Part shown: piece after piece, positions 1 through 7,341 of the stretch
Numbering within the stretch: the first letter of the stretch is position 1
How the letters are laid out: every line of letters starts with the position of its first letter
Assembly: GCA_902775835.1 (NCBI GenBank)
Contig: CACYNZ010000003.1
Location: 1 to 28,483 of the forward strand
Length of the DNA: 28,483 nucleotides
Direction: 5' to 3'
Source: an uncultured Eubacteriales bacterium
GTDB lineage: Bacteria > Bacillota_A > Clostridia > Christensenellales > Aristaeellaceae
Position numbers and translations under genes: made by a program
Notes under the pieces: model-generated
What the model was told of the DNA's origin: nothing
Database searches by the model: none
Seen by the model: only the letters and a program-made list of their open reading frames with translations

Positions 1-23
1 TCTCTATCCTCGTGCTTCAAATG

Positions 24-89
24 AGAAAAGTAAGGCGCGCTGGCGACTGATTGATATTACTTGTCGTCATCTACGCGCCTTACTTTTCT
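24..89 (+). terminator. Long inverted repeat with T-rich tail, possible terminator of an off-window gene
   Basis: A 16-bp perfect inverted repeat (arms 24-39 and 74-89, GAAAAGTAAGGCGCG core) encloses a 34-nt loop. The loop has a second 6-bp stem (42-47 with 63-68, one G-U pair). T-rich DNA follows on the plus strand (84-100). This could end transcription of a plus-strand gene lying left of the window. The long loop is unusual for an intrinsic terminator, so a regulatory hairpin or mobile-element remnant is also possible. Confidence 0.4.
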
Positions 90-141
90 TTTTATTTTTC
101 TCTTCAAGGGCCGGAAACGACAGATACGCAGATAAGTGAAT

Positions 142-179
142 AAAAAACACAGCGCCTTCAGGCATGGCCTGAAGGCGCT
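142..179 (-). terminator. Rho-independent terminator of the TPR/DUF6273 gene
   Basis: Arms 151-163 and 167-179 (AGCGCCTTCAGGC and its complement) form a perfect 13-bp stem with a 3-nt loop. Read on the minus strand, the stem is followed two to three bases later by six T residues (147-142). It begins about 20 nt after the stop codon of the minus-strand gene at 200, the expected position for its terminator. Confidence 0.9.
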
Positions 180-199
180 TTCTGTATGCGGCAAAGTCC

Positions 200-3100
200 T
201 TACTGCATGGGAAGAAGATCCGTGTCAATGACCATGCAGGGCCTTACTACATTGCGGTTGTTGTTGACATAGGAGATATCCGGCACACCGTCGGCGCGGA
301 TAATGGCAGCCTGATTCTGGCGCTCACCCTTGGTGCGGAGCCACCATGAGGCCTTGCCGTCCTGCTTGCGCACTGTGCTGGAAGTGTAGGGGAAGGAAAC
401 TCCGTCCAGCGGATCCAGCAGGGTCTGTGCTTCCTCCATGGAGAGCAGGAAGATCCGGTCCAGGGTATCGGGTTCGGCGTCAAGGCGGTAGCTGGGATGC
501 GCCGGATTGGTTACGGTGGTTTCCAGGATCAGGGCCTGCTCATCCTGAGTGAAGGCGTGGTTCAGGAAATAGGTGTTCAGCCAGGAGCGCAGCTCGGATT
601 TCTGCCAGGTGACCCAGACGTTCTTGGTGTGATACACATGTCCGGTAATACCCTGACGGCAGAGAACGAAGGCCCGGTTTCCATCCAGACTGAGCACTTC
701 CCATTCCAGAGCAGTGCCTTCCCAGGAACCCAGGGTGATGACGCTGCCCTTCTGCAGGGAATGTGGCACCTCAGTGGGAGCGGGTGTATCCGTGGGCACC
801 GGAGTGGGCACTTCGGTGGGAACGAGTGTATCCGTAGGCACAGGAGTGGGCGCTTCAGTGGGAACGGGTGTATCCGTGGGCAACGGAGTAGGCGCTTCCG
901 TGGGAGCGGGTGTATCCGTGGGTAGCGGAGTGGGCGCTTCCGTGGGAGCGGGTGTATCCGTGGGCGCCGGAGTGGGCGCTTCCGTGGGAGCAGGTGTATC
1001 TGTAGGCACCGGAGTGGGCGTATCAGTGGGAACAGGTGTATCTGTAGGCACCGGAGTGGGCGTATCAGTGGGAACAGGTGTATCTGTGGGCACTGCAGTG
1101 GGCACGGCGGTGGGAGTGAGTGTTGCCTCAGGGGTGGGTGTCGGCTGGAAAGTGGGTACCGGCGAATCCGTAGGCTTTTCTGTGGGCACGGCGGTAGGTT
1201 CCGGCGTGAATGTGGCGGTGGGCACCGGCGTCGGGGTGGCGAACAGGTCCAGAATCTGTTCGGTCAGGGAAGCCTGGCGGGAGAGATCGGAAAGATCGTT
1301 CAGCCAGGCCAGGGCGCCTTCCTGATCCCCTGCTTCGGCAGCTTTATTGGCAAGCTGCACCAGGATTTCGTCGCGAAGCGTAAGCGTTTCTTCCGTTTCG
1401 TCCACCTGACCCACCGCGTCCAGCGCGGCCTGAAGGTCACCGCTGTCGAAATAGGCGTATGCGGATCTGAGATTCAGGTGGGTGAGCTCGGCCTGGGCTT
1501 CTTCCAGAGGCAGTGCCCGGTTGAAGCAGACAGCGGCGAAGTCCGCGTCCTTTTCGGCCGCATGCCGGCCCAGATCGAGCCATGCCTTCCGGACAGCATC
1601 GCTGTCGGACGACTGTTCCTGGAGCGTCTGCATGTGGGACTGAGCCAGTTCGACTTTGCCTTCATCGAAAGCTTTCATGGCCAGGTTCAGACGTGCCTGG
1701 GTCATGATCCGGCCGGCTTTCTCTGCGTCGCTGACGGACATCAGATAGTTCAGGGAAGCTTCCGGATCGGTTTTCACCACAGACTCGGCAAGTCCGAGGA
1801 ACGCCTGTTCCCGGAGTCCGGCGGCTTCTTCGGAAGCCGAGCTGCCGAGCAGATCGAGCACCTGCTGCCAGTCACCGGATTCGCCGGCGAGCCGGGCGAG
1901 ATGCAGCGCAGCTTCCTCGCGGGCACCTGCACCGCTCGTTCCGGCTGCCGTCAGCAGCGGCAGAGCTGCTTCATATTCATGGTTTTCCGCAAGCCGCAGA
2001 CCCTCACCCAGGGAAGCGGCCTGAAGCAGTTCCTGTACTTCCTCGCTGCTTCCGGCTTTTTCAAGGCATTCCAGGGCTTCACCGTAGCGGCCTTCATCCA
2101 GACGGATACGGGCTGCCGGCAGTGCCGCCTTTTCCAGAAGAACGGCTGCTTCGGGACGATCGGAGACCTGGGAGAGGCAGGTATATGCCAGCTCGTAGTC
2201 CTCCTGGTCCATCGCTTCACGGCCGAGACGGAAAAGGGCTTCCTGGCGGGCAAACGCCGTCTGTTCGTTGTCGGGAGCGTGGGCAAGCGCATCCAGCGCT
2301 TTCTGCCACTCTCCGCCGGCGAGATACATCTGTCCCAGCTGGAGGCTTGCGGATTCCAGCGCGGGATGCGCCTCATCCAGGGATTCAGCGCTGAGAAGAT
2401 AGGCATAGGCTGTTTCGAGATCGCCTTCCTGCAGGGCGTCAAGTCCCAGACTCAGGGAGGCATGGATGCGCACATCGTCCACTTCCTCGGAGGTGCCTGC
2501 CAGGGAAAGCTCGCTCAGAGCGAGAAGGGGATCGCCGTTGGCCAGGTAGATCCTGGAGAGAATCAGGTGACTTCTGGCGTTTTCCACGGAAGAGGCGGAG
2601 ATGCTCAGGGCCTGGGTGACGCTGCTCAGAGCGTCGGCAAGCTGGCCGTCCTCGAGCTGCTGGCGGGCTGTCTGATTCCAGAGTTCCTGGGACAGAAGCC
2701 GTGCCTGAGGCTGGTTTCCGGCACTCTTCAGAAGGGTCAGCGCTTCCTGGATATTTCCGCTGTCCGCCTGTGCGCGGGCAAGAGAAAGGGCGATCTGGGC
2801 GGCCTCGGTGTCCATGCCCGCTTTCTGGAATGCGATGAGCGCGGAAGAGGTATCACCGGATGAAATATAGGCGTTGGCAAGACGCCCCCAGGCGGCTTTG
2901 GCAAGCTCCTGGGCATCCTGATAATCCCCGGCCTGCTCAAGATAGGACACAGCGGCTTCATCGTCGCCTTCCTCCAGGGCGGACTGGGCATGGAGATAGG
3001 CAAACTGCTTTCTGAGCTGACGGACTTCCGGCGAATCGCCGGCCTGGCTCAGCGCGTTTTCAGCAGCTGTCTGGTTCCCGGCGGCCATTTCGTCTTTTGC

Positions 3101-4321
3101 CTGCTGGAGATACGTGCCGTATACGCGCTCCTGCCAGTCATTCACGTTGGACTGGGTGAAGAGGGAAACGGCGGACGCATAGTTGTGCTCGGCAAGCGCG
3201 GCCTCTGCCATCTGATAGCGGGTCAGCCGCAGCTGATGATCGGCATCCGGGTATTCGCCGGCACGGCGGAAATCCGCCAGGGCGTCATCCAGACGGCCTT
3301 CCTGCATGGCACGGCGGCCGGAAAGATAGAAGGATTCGAGAACCCGGGTAGGCGCATCCTGATAGTTGCCGGCCTTGTTGAACGCCTCGGCGGCTTCCTC
3401 GAACAGGCCCTGACTTATATAGGAAATACCTGCGCGGTACCGGATTTCCGGAAGACGTGCGCTGGCATCCTCCCATTCGCCGGCGAGACTGAAGGCTTCG
3501 GCGGCGGCAGCATAATTGCCCTCCGCGAGCAGCTTTTCGCCTTCTGCATAGCTGTCGGAGCTGAGCTGATCGGCGGTGCCTTCCCAGACGCTGGCCCGGG
3601 CAATATAGGTTCCGGCTTCCTCGAAATTCCCCTGGGAGAGGAGGCGCATGCCCAGACGGTAGAAGATTTCCGCGCTGCGCTGAAGCGCATCCTTATAATA
3701 GGAAGCTGCGCTGAAAACCTCGGCGGCTTCCTCCTCACGGCCTTCAGACAGAAGCTGTTCGGCCTGGGTGTACCGGATGCTTCCGGCTGCATCCCGGGCC
3801 TTTTCGTGCTTGGGAATTCTGTCAAACAGGGCGAGGGCCGCGTCAGGGTCTCCGGCATTCTGTGCCTCCACGCCCTGGCGGTACACAGCCTCGTCAGCCA
3901 TGTCGGAAGCGCCGGGCCAGGGAATGATGGAGCGGAAGACGCTCTCGGCTTCCTTGTTCCGGCCCTCTTCCAGGAGCTGTTCACCCTGGGCATAGCGCGC
4001 AAGACGCACCTGCTTCGGACTGTCACTCCAGTCGCCGAGGGTTTCGAACATGTCCGCCGCCTGGGCATACTGGCCTTTTTCCAGCAGGGCCATGGCTTCC
4101 TGATAGGAATTGCCGGGCACAAGGGAAGTCTTCCTGTAATAATAGAACCCGCCGCCGGCAAGAAGCAGGAAAACAAGAAGAAAGACAATCCAGCGGCTGC
4201 GACGCCGTCTGCGAATGTTCTTCAGTTCCCGGTTCATGACGATGGAACCCGGAATTTCGTATCCGTTCTCGTCCCATCTGGGTGTTTCTTCTTCAGCGGG
4301 ACGCGTGTTCTTTCTGCTCAT
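200..4321 (-). CDS. Giant membrane-anchored TPR-repeat protein with Pro/Thr spacer and C-terminal DUF6273-like domain
   Basis: The product is 1373 aa from the ATG at 4321, chosen because AGGAGG lies 7 nt upstream (4334-4329); the open frame extends 41 codons further up without such a site. Residues 1-43 are short and basic (a run of five Arg). A membrane helix spans about 44-62, then more than twenty degenerate TPR/Sel1-like units of about 42 aa (pattern A..LL..G.Y..A...F...G.Y.DA) run to about residue 1025. Residues 1028-1186 are Pro-Thr rich, and about 1190-1373 match the DUF6273 pattern (W..S.LR.WLN, D.IFLLS, WWLR, VRP). The positive-inside rule places the repeats outside the cell. The family is common in gut Clostridia surface proteins and its function is unknown; a scaffold or ligand-binding role is inference. 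The gene is monocistronic with its own promoter and terminator. Confidence 0.88.
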   Translation of the reverse strand: MSRKNTRPAEEETPRWDENGYEIPGSIVMNRELKNIRRRRRSRWIVFLLVFLLLAGGGFYYYRKTSLVPGNSYQEAMALLEKGQYAQAADMFETLGDWSDSPKQVRLARYAQGEQLLEEGRNKEAESVFRSIIPWPGASDMADEAVYRQGVEAQNAGDPDAALALFDRIPKHEKARDAAGSIRYTQAEQLLSEGREEEAAEVFSAASYYKDALQRSAEIFYRLGMRLLSQGNFEEAGTYIARASVWEGTADQLSSDSYAEGEKLLAEGNYAAAAEAFSLAGEWEDASARLPEIRYRAGISYISQGLFEEAAEAFNKAGNYQDAPTRVLESFYLSGRRAMQEGRLDDALADFRRAGEYPDADHQLRLTRYQMAEAALAEHNYASAVSLFTQSNVNDWQERVYGTYLQQAKDEMAAGNQTAAENALSQAGDSPEVRQLRKQFAYLHAQSALEEGDDEAAVSYLEQAGDYQDAQELAKAAWGRLANAYISSGDTSSALIAFQKAGMDTEAAQIALSLARAQADSGNIQEALTLLKSAGNQPQARLLSQELWNQTARQQLEDGQLADALSSVTQALSISASSVENARSHLILSRIYLANGDPLLALSELSLAGTSEEVDDVRIHASLSLGLDALQEGDLETAYAYLLSAESLDEAHPALESASLQLGQMYLAGGEWQKALDALAHAPDNEQTAFARQEALFRLGREAMDQEDYELAYTCLSQVSDRPEAAVLLEKAALPAARIRLDEGRYGEALECLEKAGSSEEVQELLQAASLGEGLRLAENHEYEAALPLLTAAGTSGAGAREEAALHLARLAGESGDWQQVLDLLGSSASEEAAGLREQAFLGLAESVVKTDPEASLNYLMSVSDAEKAGRIMTQARLNLAMKAFDEGKVELAQSHMQTLQEQSSDSDAVRKAWLDLGRHAAEKDADFAAVCFNRALPLEEAQAELTHLNLRSAYAYFDSGDLQAALDAVGQVDETEETLTLRDEILVQLANKAAEAGDQEGALAWLNDLSDLSRQASLTEQILDLFATPTPVPTATFTPEPTAVPTEKPTDSPVPTFQPTPTPEATLTPTAVPTAVPTDTPVPTDTPTPVPTDTPVPTDTPTPVPTDTPAPTEAPTPAPTDTPAPTEAPTPLPTDTPAPTEAPTPLPTDTPVPTEAPTPVPTDTLVPTEVPTPVPTDTPAPTEVPHSLQKGSVITLGSWEGTALEWEVLSLDGNRAFVLCRQGITGHVYHTKNVWVTWQKSELRSWLNTYFLNHAFTQDEQALILETTVTNPAHPSYRLDAEPDTLDRIFLLSMEEAQTLLDPLDGVSFPYTSSTVRKQDGKASWWLRTKGERQNQAAIIRADGVPDISYVNNNRNVVRPCMVIDTDLLPMQ
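774..1109 (-). repeat. Eight tandem 42-bp repeats encoding the PT-rich spacer
   Basis: Units start at 774, 816, 858, 900, 942, 984, 1026 and 1068, each exactly 42 bp. On the minus strand each encodes a 14-residue unit of the form PTDTPxPTxxPTPx. Units differ by a few bases and the last (1068-1109) is the most diverged. The in-frame length means gain or loss of units would only change spacer length. This is a coding minisatellite within the surface protein, not a CRISPR array. Confidence 0.93.
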
Positions 4322-4432
4322 CGAGAATCCTCCTGGTCTGATCTTCTTCGGATAAATCGATAGACGTATGAAATCCGCCGGAGTTCCGGGCATGCCGGGC
4401 CGGGGACATAAAAACCTGAAGCTATCCCATCC

Positions 4433-4462
4433 ATTATAACACACCGCAGCCGGTTCGGTCCA
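4433..4462 (-). promoter_or_regulatory. Promoter of the TPR/DUF6273 gene (extended -10)
   Basis: On the minus strand, TATAAT (4438-4433) is preceded by TGT, giving an extended -10 (TGn-TATAAT). A 4/6 -35 match, TGGACC, lies at 4462-4457 with an 18-bp spacer. The start codon is about 110 nt downstream. All but the final base of the -10 lies within the 39-bp direct repeat created by the insertion sequence, so this promoter survived the insertion. Confidence 0.65.
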
Positions 4463-4472
4463 TGGAAATGAA
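4434..4472. repeat. Left copy of 39-bp direct repeat (target site duplication)
   Basis: The 39 bases from TTATAACACACCGC to CCATGGAAATGAA are identical to 6526-6564. The copies sit exactly outside the terminal inverted repeats of the insertion sequence. This is a very long target duplication, as known for the IS1634 family, where long and variable direct repeats have been described. Confidence 0.93.
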
Positions 4473-4486
4473 CCCGTCTTTTTCAG
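4473..4486 (+). repeat. Left terminal inverted repeat of the IS
   Basis: CCCGTCTTTTTCAG begins at the first base after the left 39-bp direct repeat. It matches the inverted right end at 13 of 14 positions, differing only at the third base. Confidence 0.9.
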
Positions 4487-4537
4487 ATAAAACGGAGCAT
4501 AATAATGAGAGCGCCTATTATGACAATGGTTTGGGAG

Positions 4538-6352
4538 TTAAGCATGCCTGGACTTTTGTAGGGGTATGGCAACTTTCTGTATCCTGCGCACAAACTCTTC
4601 CTTTCGTATGTATGCTTTCTCCAGGGAGAGATTTATTGCTTTCCCAACAAGCTTAAAATCCTGGTATACTTCGTCTTCTCCGGTCTCTTGTGTTGAATAA
4701 GCAAGAACTCCTTTATCATTACGAATCGATTCAAATTCCAGTTTTCCCGAAATCTCGTGGATATGCACAACGCCTGAAGATGGAACATCCAGAATACAAG
4801 ACTGAAGTACTCTCTGAATTCGTTCCGGTGATATTTCGAGCTTCCCTATAGAGAATTGAATCAGTCTGGTAATCAGTGTTGCCAGGTGGCCGATCATGAA
4901 ATGTGCACGTATATGGTCGTCAGTACTCACATATACAGGACGCATTTCCAGGTCGGTTTTTTCAGTACGGAAAGTGTTTTCAATCATCCATAGCGTATGA
5001 TAAACCGCTCTCATCTTCTTTTCGTCATAGTCCAGTTCTGATGTAATGAGGCAGAAGTAACCATCAAATTTTGCATCTTCATCAATTTTCTCCTGGTCAA
5101 TGGAAAGCAGATCAACAGTCTCATGCAAAATCTCACCGGTTTTGGTATCTGCGACTTCAGCCTTAATGTATTTTTGCTTCGAATGATCCAGGGTGTAAGC
5201 TTTGTTATTCAGTGATTTTTCTGCCCGTTTGATCTTTTCCTCTCTTTTTTTTCGAGCAACTTTTGCATCAGCCGCATCCCAGTAGATAAGTACTTTTCTT
5301 TTTCGTGTGTTTTTCTTACCGTCTTTGTCACGGCCGCTGAATTCTTCCTCGAATAATTGCCATTTATATGTTCCATCCTTATTGACGGTATATAAAGATT
5401 CGTCAAACAGTCTTTGGTGATATCGAACACCTTTTTTGCCTCTCAGCACCTGAGAAAACAGGTACCCGTCTCCCTGATTGCAAAGGTAATCGATATTGGG
5501 GACGGAGTTTAATCCTTTATCAGCTACTACGATCGTTTTCCCTTTGGCCATTTTGTGTGATTTCACTTTTTCCACCATCGGCTGCAGCATAAGGCTGTCC
5601 GAGGTGTTTCCGGGGAAACACTCATGAAATAATGGAATTCCGTTGCTGTCAAGCAGGAGTCCCTGCTGAACAATCGGTTCTGTTTTATGGTCTTTGGAAA
5701 CGCCCTTTTGCGGAAGCCTTCCTTCGGTTGCAAAATCCTTTTCAAAGTAGGTATTGGTGATGTCCAGATACATGAAGCTGGTATCAGCCGTAAAGAGTTT
5801 GTTTACTTCGATCTGTAAATGCTTCTGCAGCGCAACCCTCAGATCACAGATTTCTCCGAGCGCATGATAAACATCCTGCAAATCAAAGGTTTTTTCAGTG
5901 CCAAAGATATGTTGAATATCCATGTAAGTTGATCTTTTTGAATCCGGAAATACCAGCTTCATGCAAGTCAGAAAGCAGAGAATTTCGTTCAGATCGTACC
6001 TGGCTTTGGATTTGCGATTCAGCTGAATAAACTCTGGAATACGCAATTGATCATATATCTGCTTAACAATATAAGGGCCAAATCTCAGATCTCTGTTCGT
6101 TGGATCGTTGATGGGTTTGTCAACATCAATGGTCAAAGAGATCTTTTCATTTGCTTTCCGATGGTCTGCCACCATTTTCTGCAAGGTGTCAAGAAAAGCT
6201 TCAGGATCAGTCTGATCTTCCAAATAGCCATAATCCTGTATTGTTCTTGTGCGGGGATTCATGCCCTTTCCTGGACGATATGACTCAACAAGAGTGATCT
6301 GCGTTTTTTTGCTCCCATCCGCGAACGTGTGCTTTGTCTTCTTTATATGCAT
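4538..6352 (-). CDS. IS1634-family DDE transposase (IS4 superfamily)
   Basis: The product is 604 aa if it starts at the ATG at 6352, preferred because GGAGGT sits 7 nt upstream; an in-frame ATG at 6367 would add five residues but overlaps that site. It would catalyse DNA strand transfer of the element. Candidate catalytic residues are Asp197 (in YLDITNTYFE), Asp278 (in VVADKGLNS) and Glu458 in the Y-x6-E-N-T-F-R-x2-K block, which corresponds to the IS4-superfamily Y-R-E-K signature with Leu at the usual Arg position. The N-terminus resembles IS1634 transposases (VESYRPGK, IQDYGYLED). The frame is uninterrupted. The long flanking duplication supports the family assignment independently of the protein. 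Confidence 0.9.
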   Translation of the reverse strand: MHIKKTKHTFADGSKKTQITLVESYRPGKGMNPRTRTIQDYGYLEDQTDPEAFLDTLQKMVADHRKANEKISLTIDVDKPINDPTNRDLRFGPYIVKQIYDQLRIPEFIQLNRKSKARYDLNEILCFLTCMKLVFPDSKRSTYMDIQHIFGTEKTFDLQDVYHALGEICDLRVALQKHLQIEVNKLFTADTSFMYLDITNTYFEKDFATEGRLPQKGVSKDHKTEPIVQQGLLLDSNGIPLFHECFPGNTSDSLMLQPMVEKVKSHKMAKGKTIVVADKGLNSVPNIDYLCNQGDGYLFSQVLRGKKGVRYHQRLFDESLYTVNKDGTYKWQLFEEEFSGRDKDGKKNTRKRKVLIYWDAADAKVARKKREEKIKRAEKSLNNKAYTLDHSKQKYIKAEVADTKTGEILHETVDLLSIDQEKIDEDAKFDGYFCLITSELDYDEKKMRAVYHTLWMIENTFRTEKTDLEMRPVYVSTDDHIRAHFMIGHLATLITRLIQFSIGKLEISPERIQRVLQSCILDVPSSGVVHIHEISGKLEFESIRNDKGVLAYSTQETGEDEVYQDFKLVGKAINLSLEKAYIRKEEFVRRIQKVAIPLQKSRHA

Positions 6353-6395
6353 ATTGTGTACCTCCATCTCACCATTGGACTATTGGACACAATAT

Positions 6396-6424
6396 ATTGT
6401 ACCATTACTTACCCCTACAGTCAA
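6396..6424 (-). promoter_or_regulatory. Transposase promoter
   Basis: On the minus strand TTGACT (6424-6419) and TACAAT (6401-6396) are separated by 17 bp. They lie about 45 nt upstream of the transposase start and inside the element. A second TTGACT occurs at 6434-6429, too far from this -10 to pair with it. Confidence 0.65.
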
Positions 6425-6511
6425 TAGGAGTCAAAAAATAAACATGAATCTGTAACGATCCATGTTTATCAAGGCTTTCAATTATTCGGGGTGGCTTGTT
6501 CTCTCAGACAA

Positions 6512-6525
6512 CTGAAAAAGACAGG
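6512..6525 (-). repeat. Right terminal inverted repeat of the IS
   Basis: CTGAAAAAGACAGG, read inward as CCTGTCTTTTTCAG, ends at the base before the right 39-bp direct repeat and pairs with the left end at 13 of 14 bases. Confidence 0.9.
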
Positions 6526-6564
6526 TTATAACACACCGCAGCCGGTTCGGTCCATGGAAATGAA
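6526..6564. repeat. Right copy of 39-bp direct repeat (target site duplication)
   Basis: This is identical to 4434-4472. It carries the same -35 and nearly the whole extended -10 on the minus strand, but the last base of the -10 is now the terminal G of the IS (giving TATAAC). Any residual transcription from this copy would enter the transposase gene. Confidence 0.93.
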
Positions 6565-6820
6565 GAAGAGGCAATAGATACTCACGACAACAAGGATAAA
6601 TCTTTTTCCTAGCATGCATGGTAAAAAGCGGGTTTCAGCCGATGAATAAGTGAGCAAAACAGGAAGAAAACAGCCAATTGGCGGAATCCGGGTGAAAGAA
6701 TGGACACGCCCGAAAGAGAGGAATAGGAAGTGAAGAGCGAAGCCTTATATTCTGCGGATTTCCGGATTTTGTCCGGCAAAAAAAATGCAAAAAAAAGTTC
6801 AAAATAGGGGGAAAAGTATC
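6565..6820. other. Intergenic DNA between IS and the S10-operon promoter
   Basis: No gene is supported here. Stop codons interrupt the forward frames and no open frame has a ribosome binding site. Before the insertion this region joined the TPR-gene upstream region directly. It holds a short inverted repeat (CCGGA/TCCGG around 6764-6777) and, from about 6778 to 6816, A-tracts just upstream of the operon promoter that could act as an UP element. Confidence 0.6.
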
Positions 6821-6849
6821 TTGCGCTACCCGCGGAGATGGTGTACAAT
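6821..6849 (+). promoter_or_regulatory. Promoter of the ribosomal protein operon
   Basis: TTGCGC (6821-6826) and TACAAT (6844-6849) are separated by 17 bp. A-rich tracts lie immediately upstream (6778-6816), the position of an UP element in strong ribosomal promoters. The predicted start is near 6856, leaving a leader of about 160 nt before rpsJ. Confidence 0.6.
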
Positions 6850-6875
6850 CCGACTGTTGTCTGTTTAGGGATGAA

Positions 6876-6934
6876 GTGGTAAGTTGCCGCCAGGCCAGGC
6901 GGGTAATTATCACGGACCAGCCCGATAATCGGGC
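6876..6934 (+). promoter_or_regulatory. Structured 5' leader of the S10 operon, possible autoregulatory RNA
   Basis: An outer helix (GTGGTAA 6876-6882 with TTATCAC 6907-6913, one G-U) encloses a GC hairpin (CCGCC 6887-6891 with GGCGG 6898-6902). A separate hairpin GCCCGA/TCGGGC (6920-6925 with 6929-6934) follows. S10-operon leaders in several bacteria bind ribosomal protein L4 and repress the operon. Whether this leader belongs to that class is inference from position and structure only. Confidence 0.4.
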
Positions 6935-7015
6935 GACGGACTCGGAGCGCGGGCGGACCTGCACCTGCAGTGGGAAAGCCTGACGTAACACGAGAACGAT
7001 CAAGGAGGTTTATCA

Positions 7016-7324
7016 ATGGCCAGCCAAAAAATCCGTATCAAGCTCAAGAGCTATGAGCACACCCTCGTCGATACGTCTGCACAGCGGATTGTTGAGACAG
7101 CCAAGCGGACGGGAGCCCGGGTTTCCGGACCTATCCCGCTGCCGACAGAAAAAGAGGTCGTCACGATCCTTCGTGCAACCCACAAGTACAAGGACAGCCG
7201 TGAGCAGTTCGAACGCCGGACTCACAAGCGTCTGATCGACATTGTCAATCCCAATCCCAAGACTGTGGACGCCATGATGAAGCTCGAACTTCCTGCTGGT
7301 GTCGAGATTGAAATGAAGCTGTAA
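7016..7324 (+). CDS. rpsJ: 30S ribosomal protein S10 (NusE)
   Basis: The product is 102 aa, the standard S10 length, with the family core [10 protein letters not shown] at the start and the GPIPLPT and [16 protein letters not shown] blocks. S10 sits in the head of the small subunit; as NusE it also joins NusB in antitermination complexes. It is the first gene of the operon, preceded by a near-perfect AAGGAGG (7002-7008), and lies 17 nt upstream of rplC. Confidence 0.98.
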   Translation: MASQKIRIKLKSYEHTLVDTSAQRIVETAKRTGARVSGPIPLPTEKEVVTILRATHKYKDSREQFERRTHKRLIDIVNPNPKTVDAMMKLELPAGVEIEMKL

Positions 7325-7341
7325 GGCAGGAGGAACGAGAA

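Larger units (their letters stand above)
4473..6525 (-). mobile_element. Complete IS1634-type insertion sequence, 2053 bp
   Basis: The left end CCCGTCTTTTTCAG (4473-4486) and the inverted right end CCTGTCTTTTTCAG (6512-6525) match at 13 of 14 bases and abut the 39-bp direct repeats on both sides. The element holds one intact transposase gene on the minus strand with its own promoter. A weak 7-bp stem (4498-4504 with 4516-4522) lies just after the transposase stop. Its base composition is visibly richer in A/T than the host genes on either side, which fits acquisition by transfer. Ends, duplication and open frame are all intact, so it looks recently inserted and possibly active. Confidence 0.92.

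Noticed and set aside
774..1109. Regular repeats considered as a CRISPR array
   Set aside because: The 42-bp units are directly contiguous with no unique spacers and encode an in-frame Pro-Thr repeat.
1478..2863. Long plus-strand open frame (461 codons) opposite the TPR gene
   Set aside because: It lies wholly antisense to a clearly repetitive TPR coding frame, has no recognisable domain, and is explained by GC-rich codon bias.
2990..4363. Another long plus-strand open frame (457 codons) opposite the TPR gene
   Set aside because: It is antisense to the same gene, with no family match and no promoter or credible binding site.
4462..4656. Small plus-strand open frame over the left end of the IS
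   Set aside because: It starts inside the direct repeat and runs antisense into the transposase gene, so it is a chance frame.
6856..7015. Leader considered as a tRNA or T-box element
   Set aside because: No cloverleaf, T-box core sequence or terminator-antiterminator pair is visible.
6609..7016. 135-codon minus-strand open frame in the rpsJ upstream region
   Set aside because: It crosses the promoter and leader of the operon, has low complexity, and shows no binding site or family resemblance.
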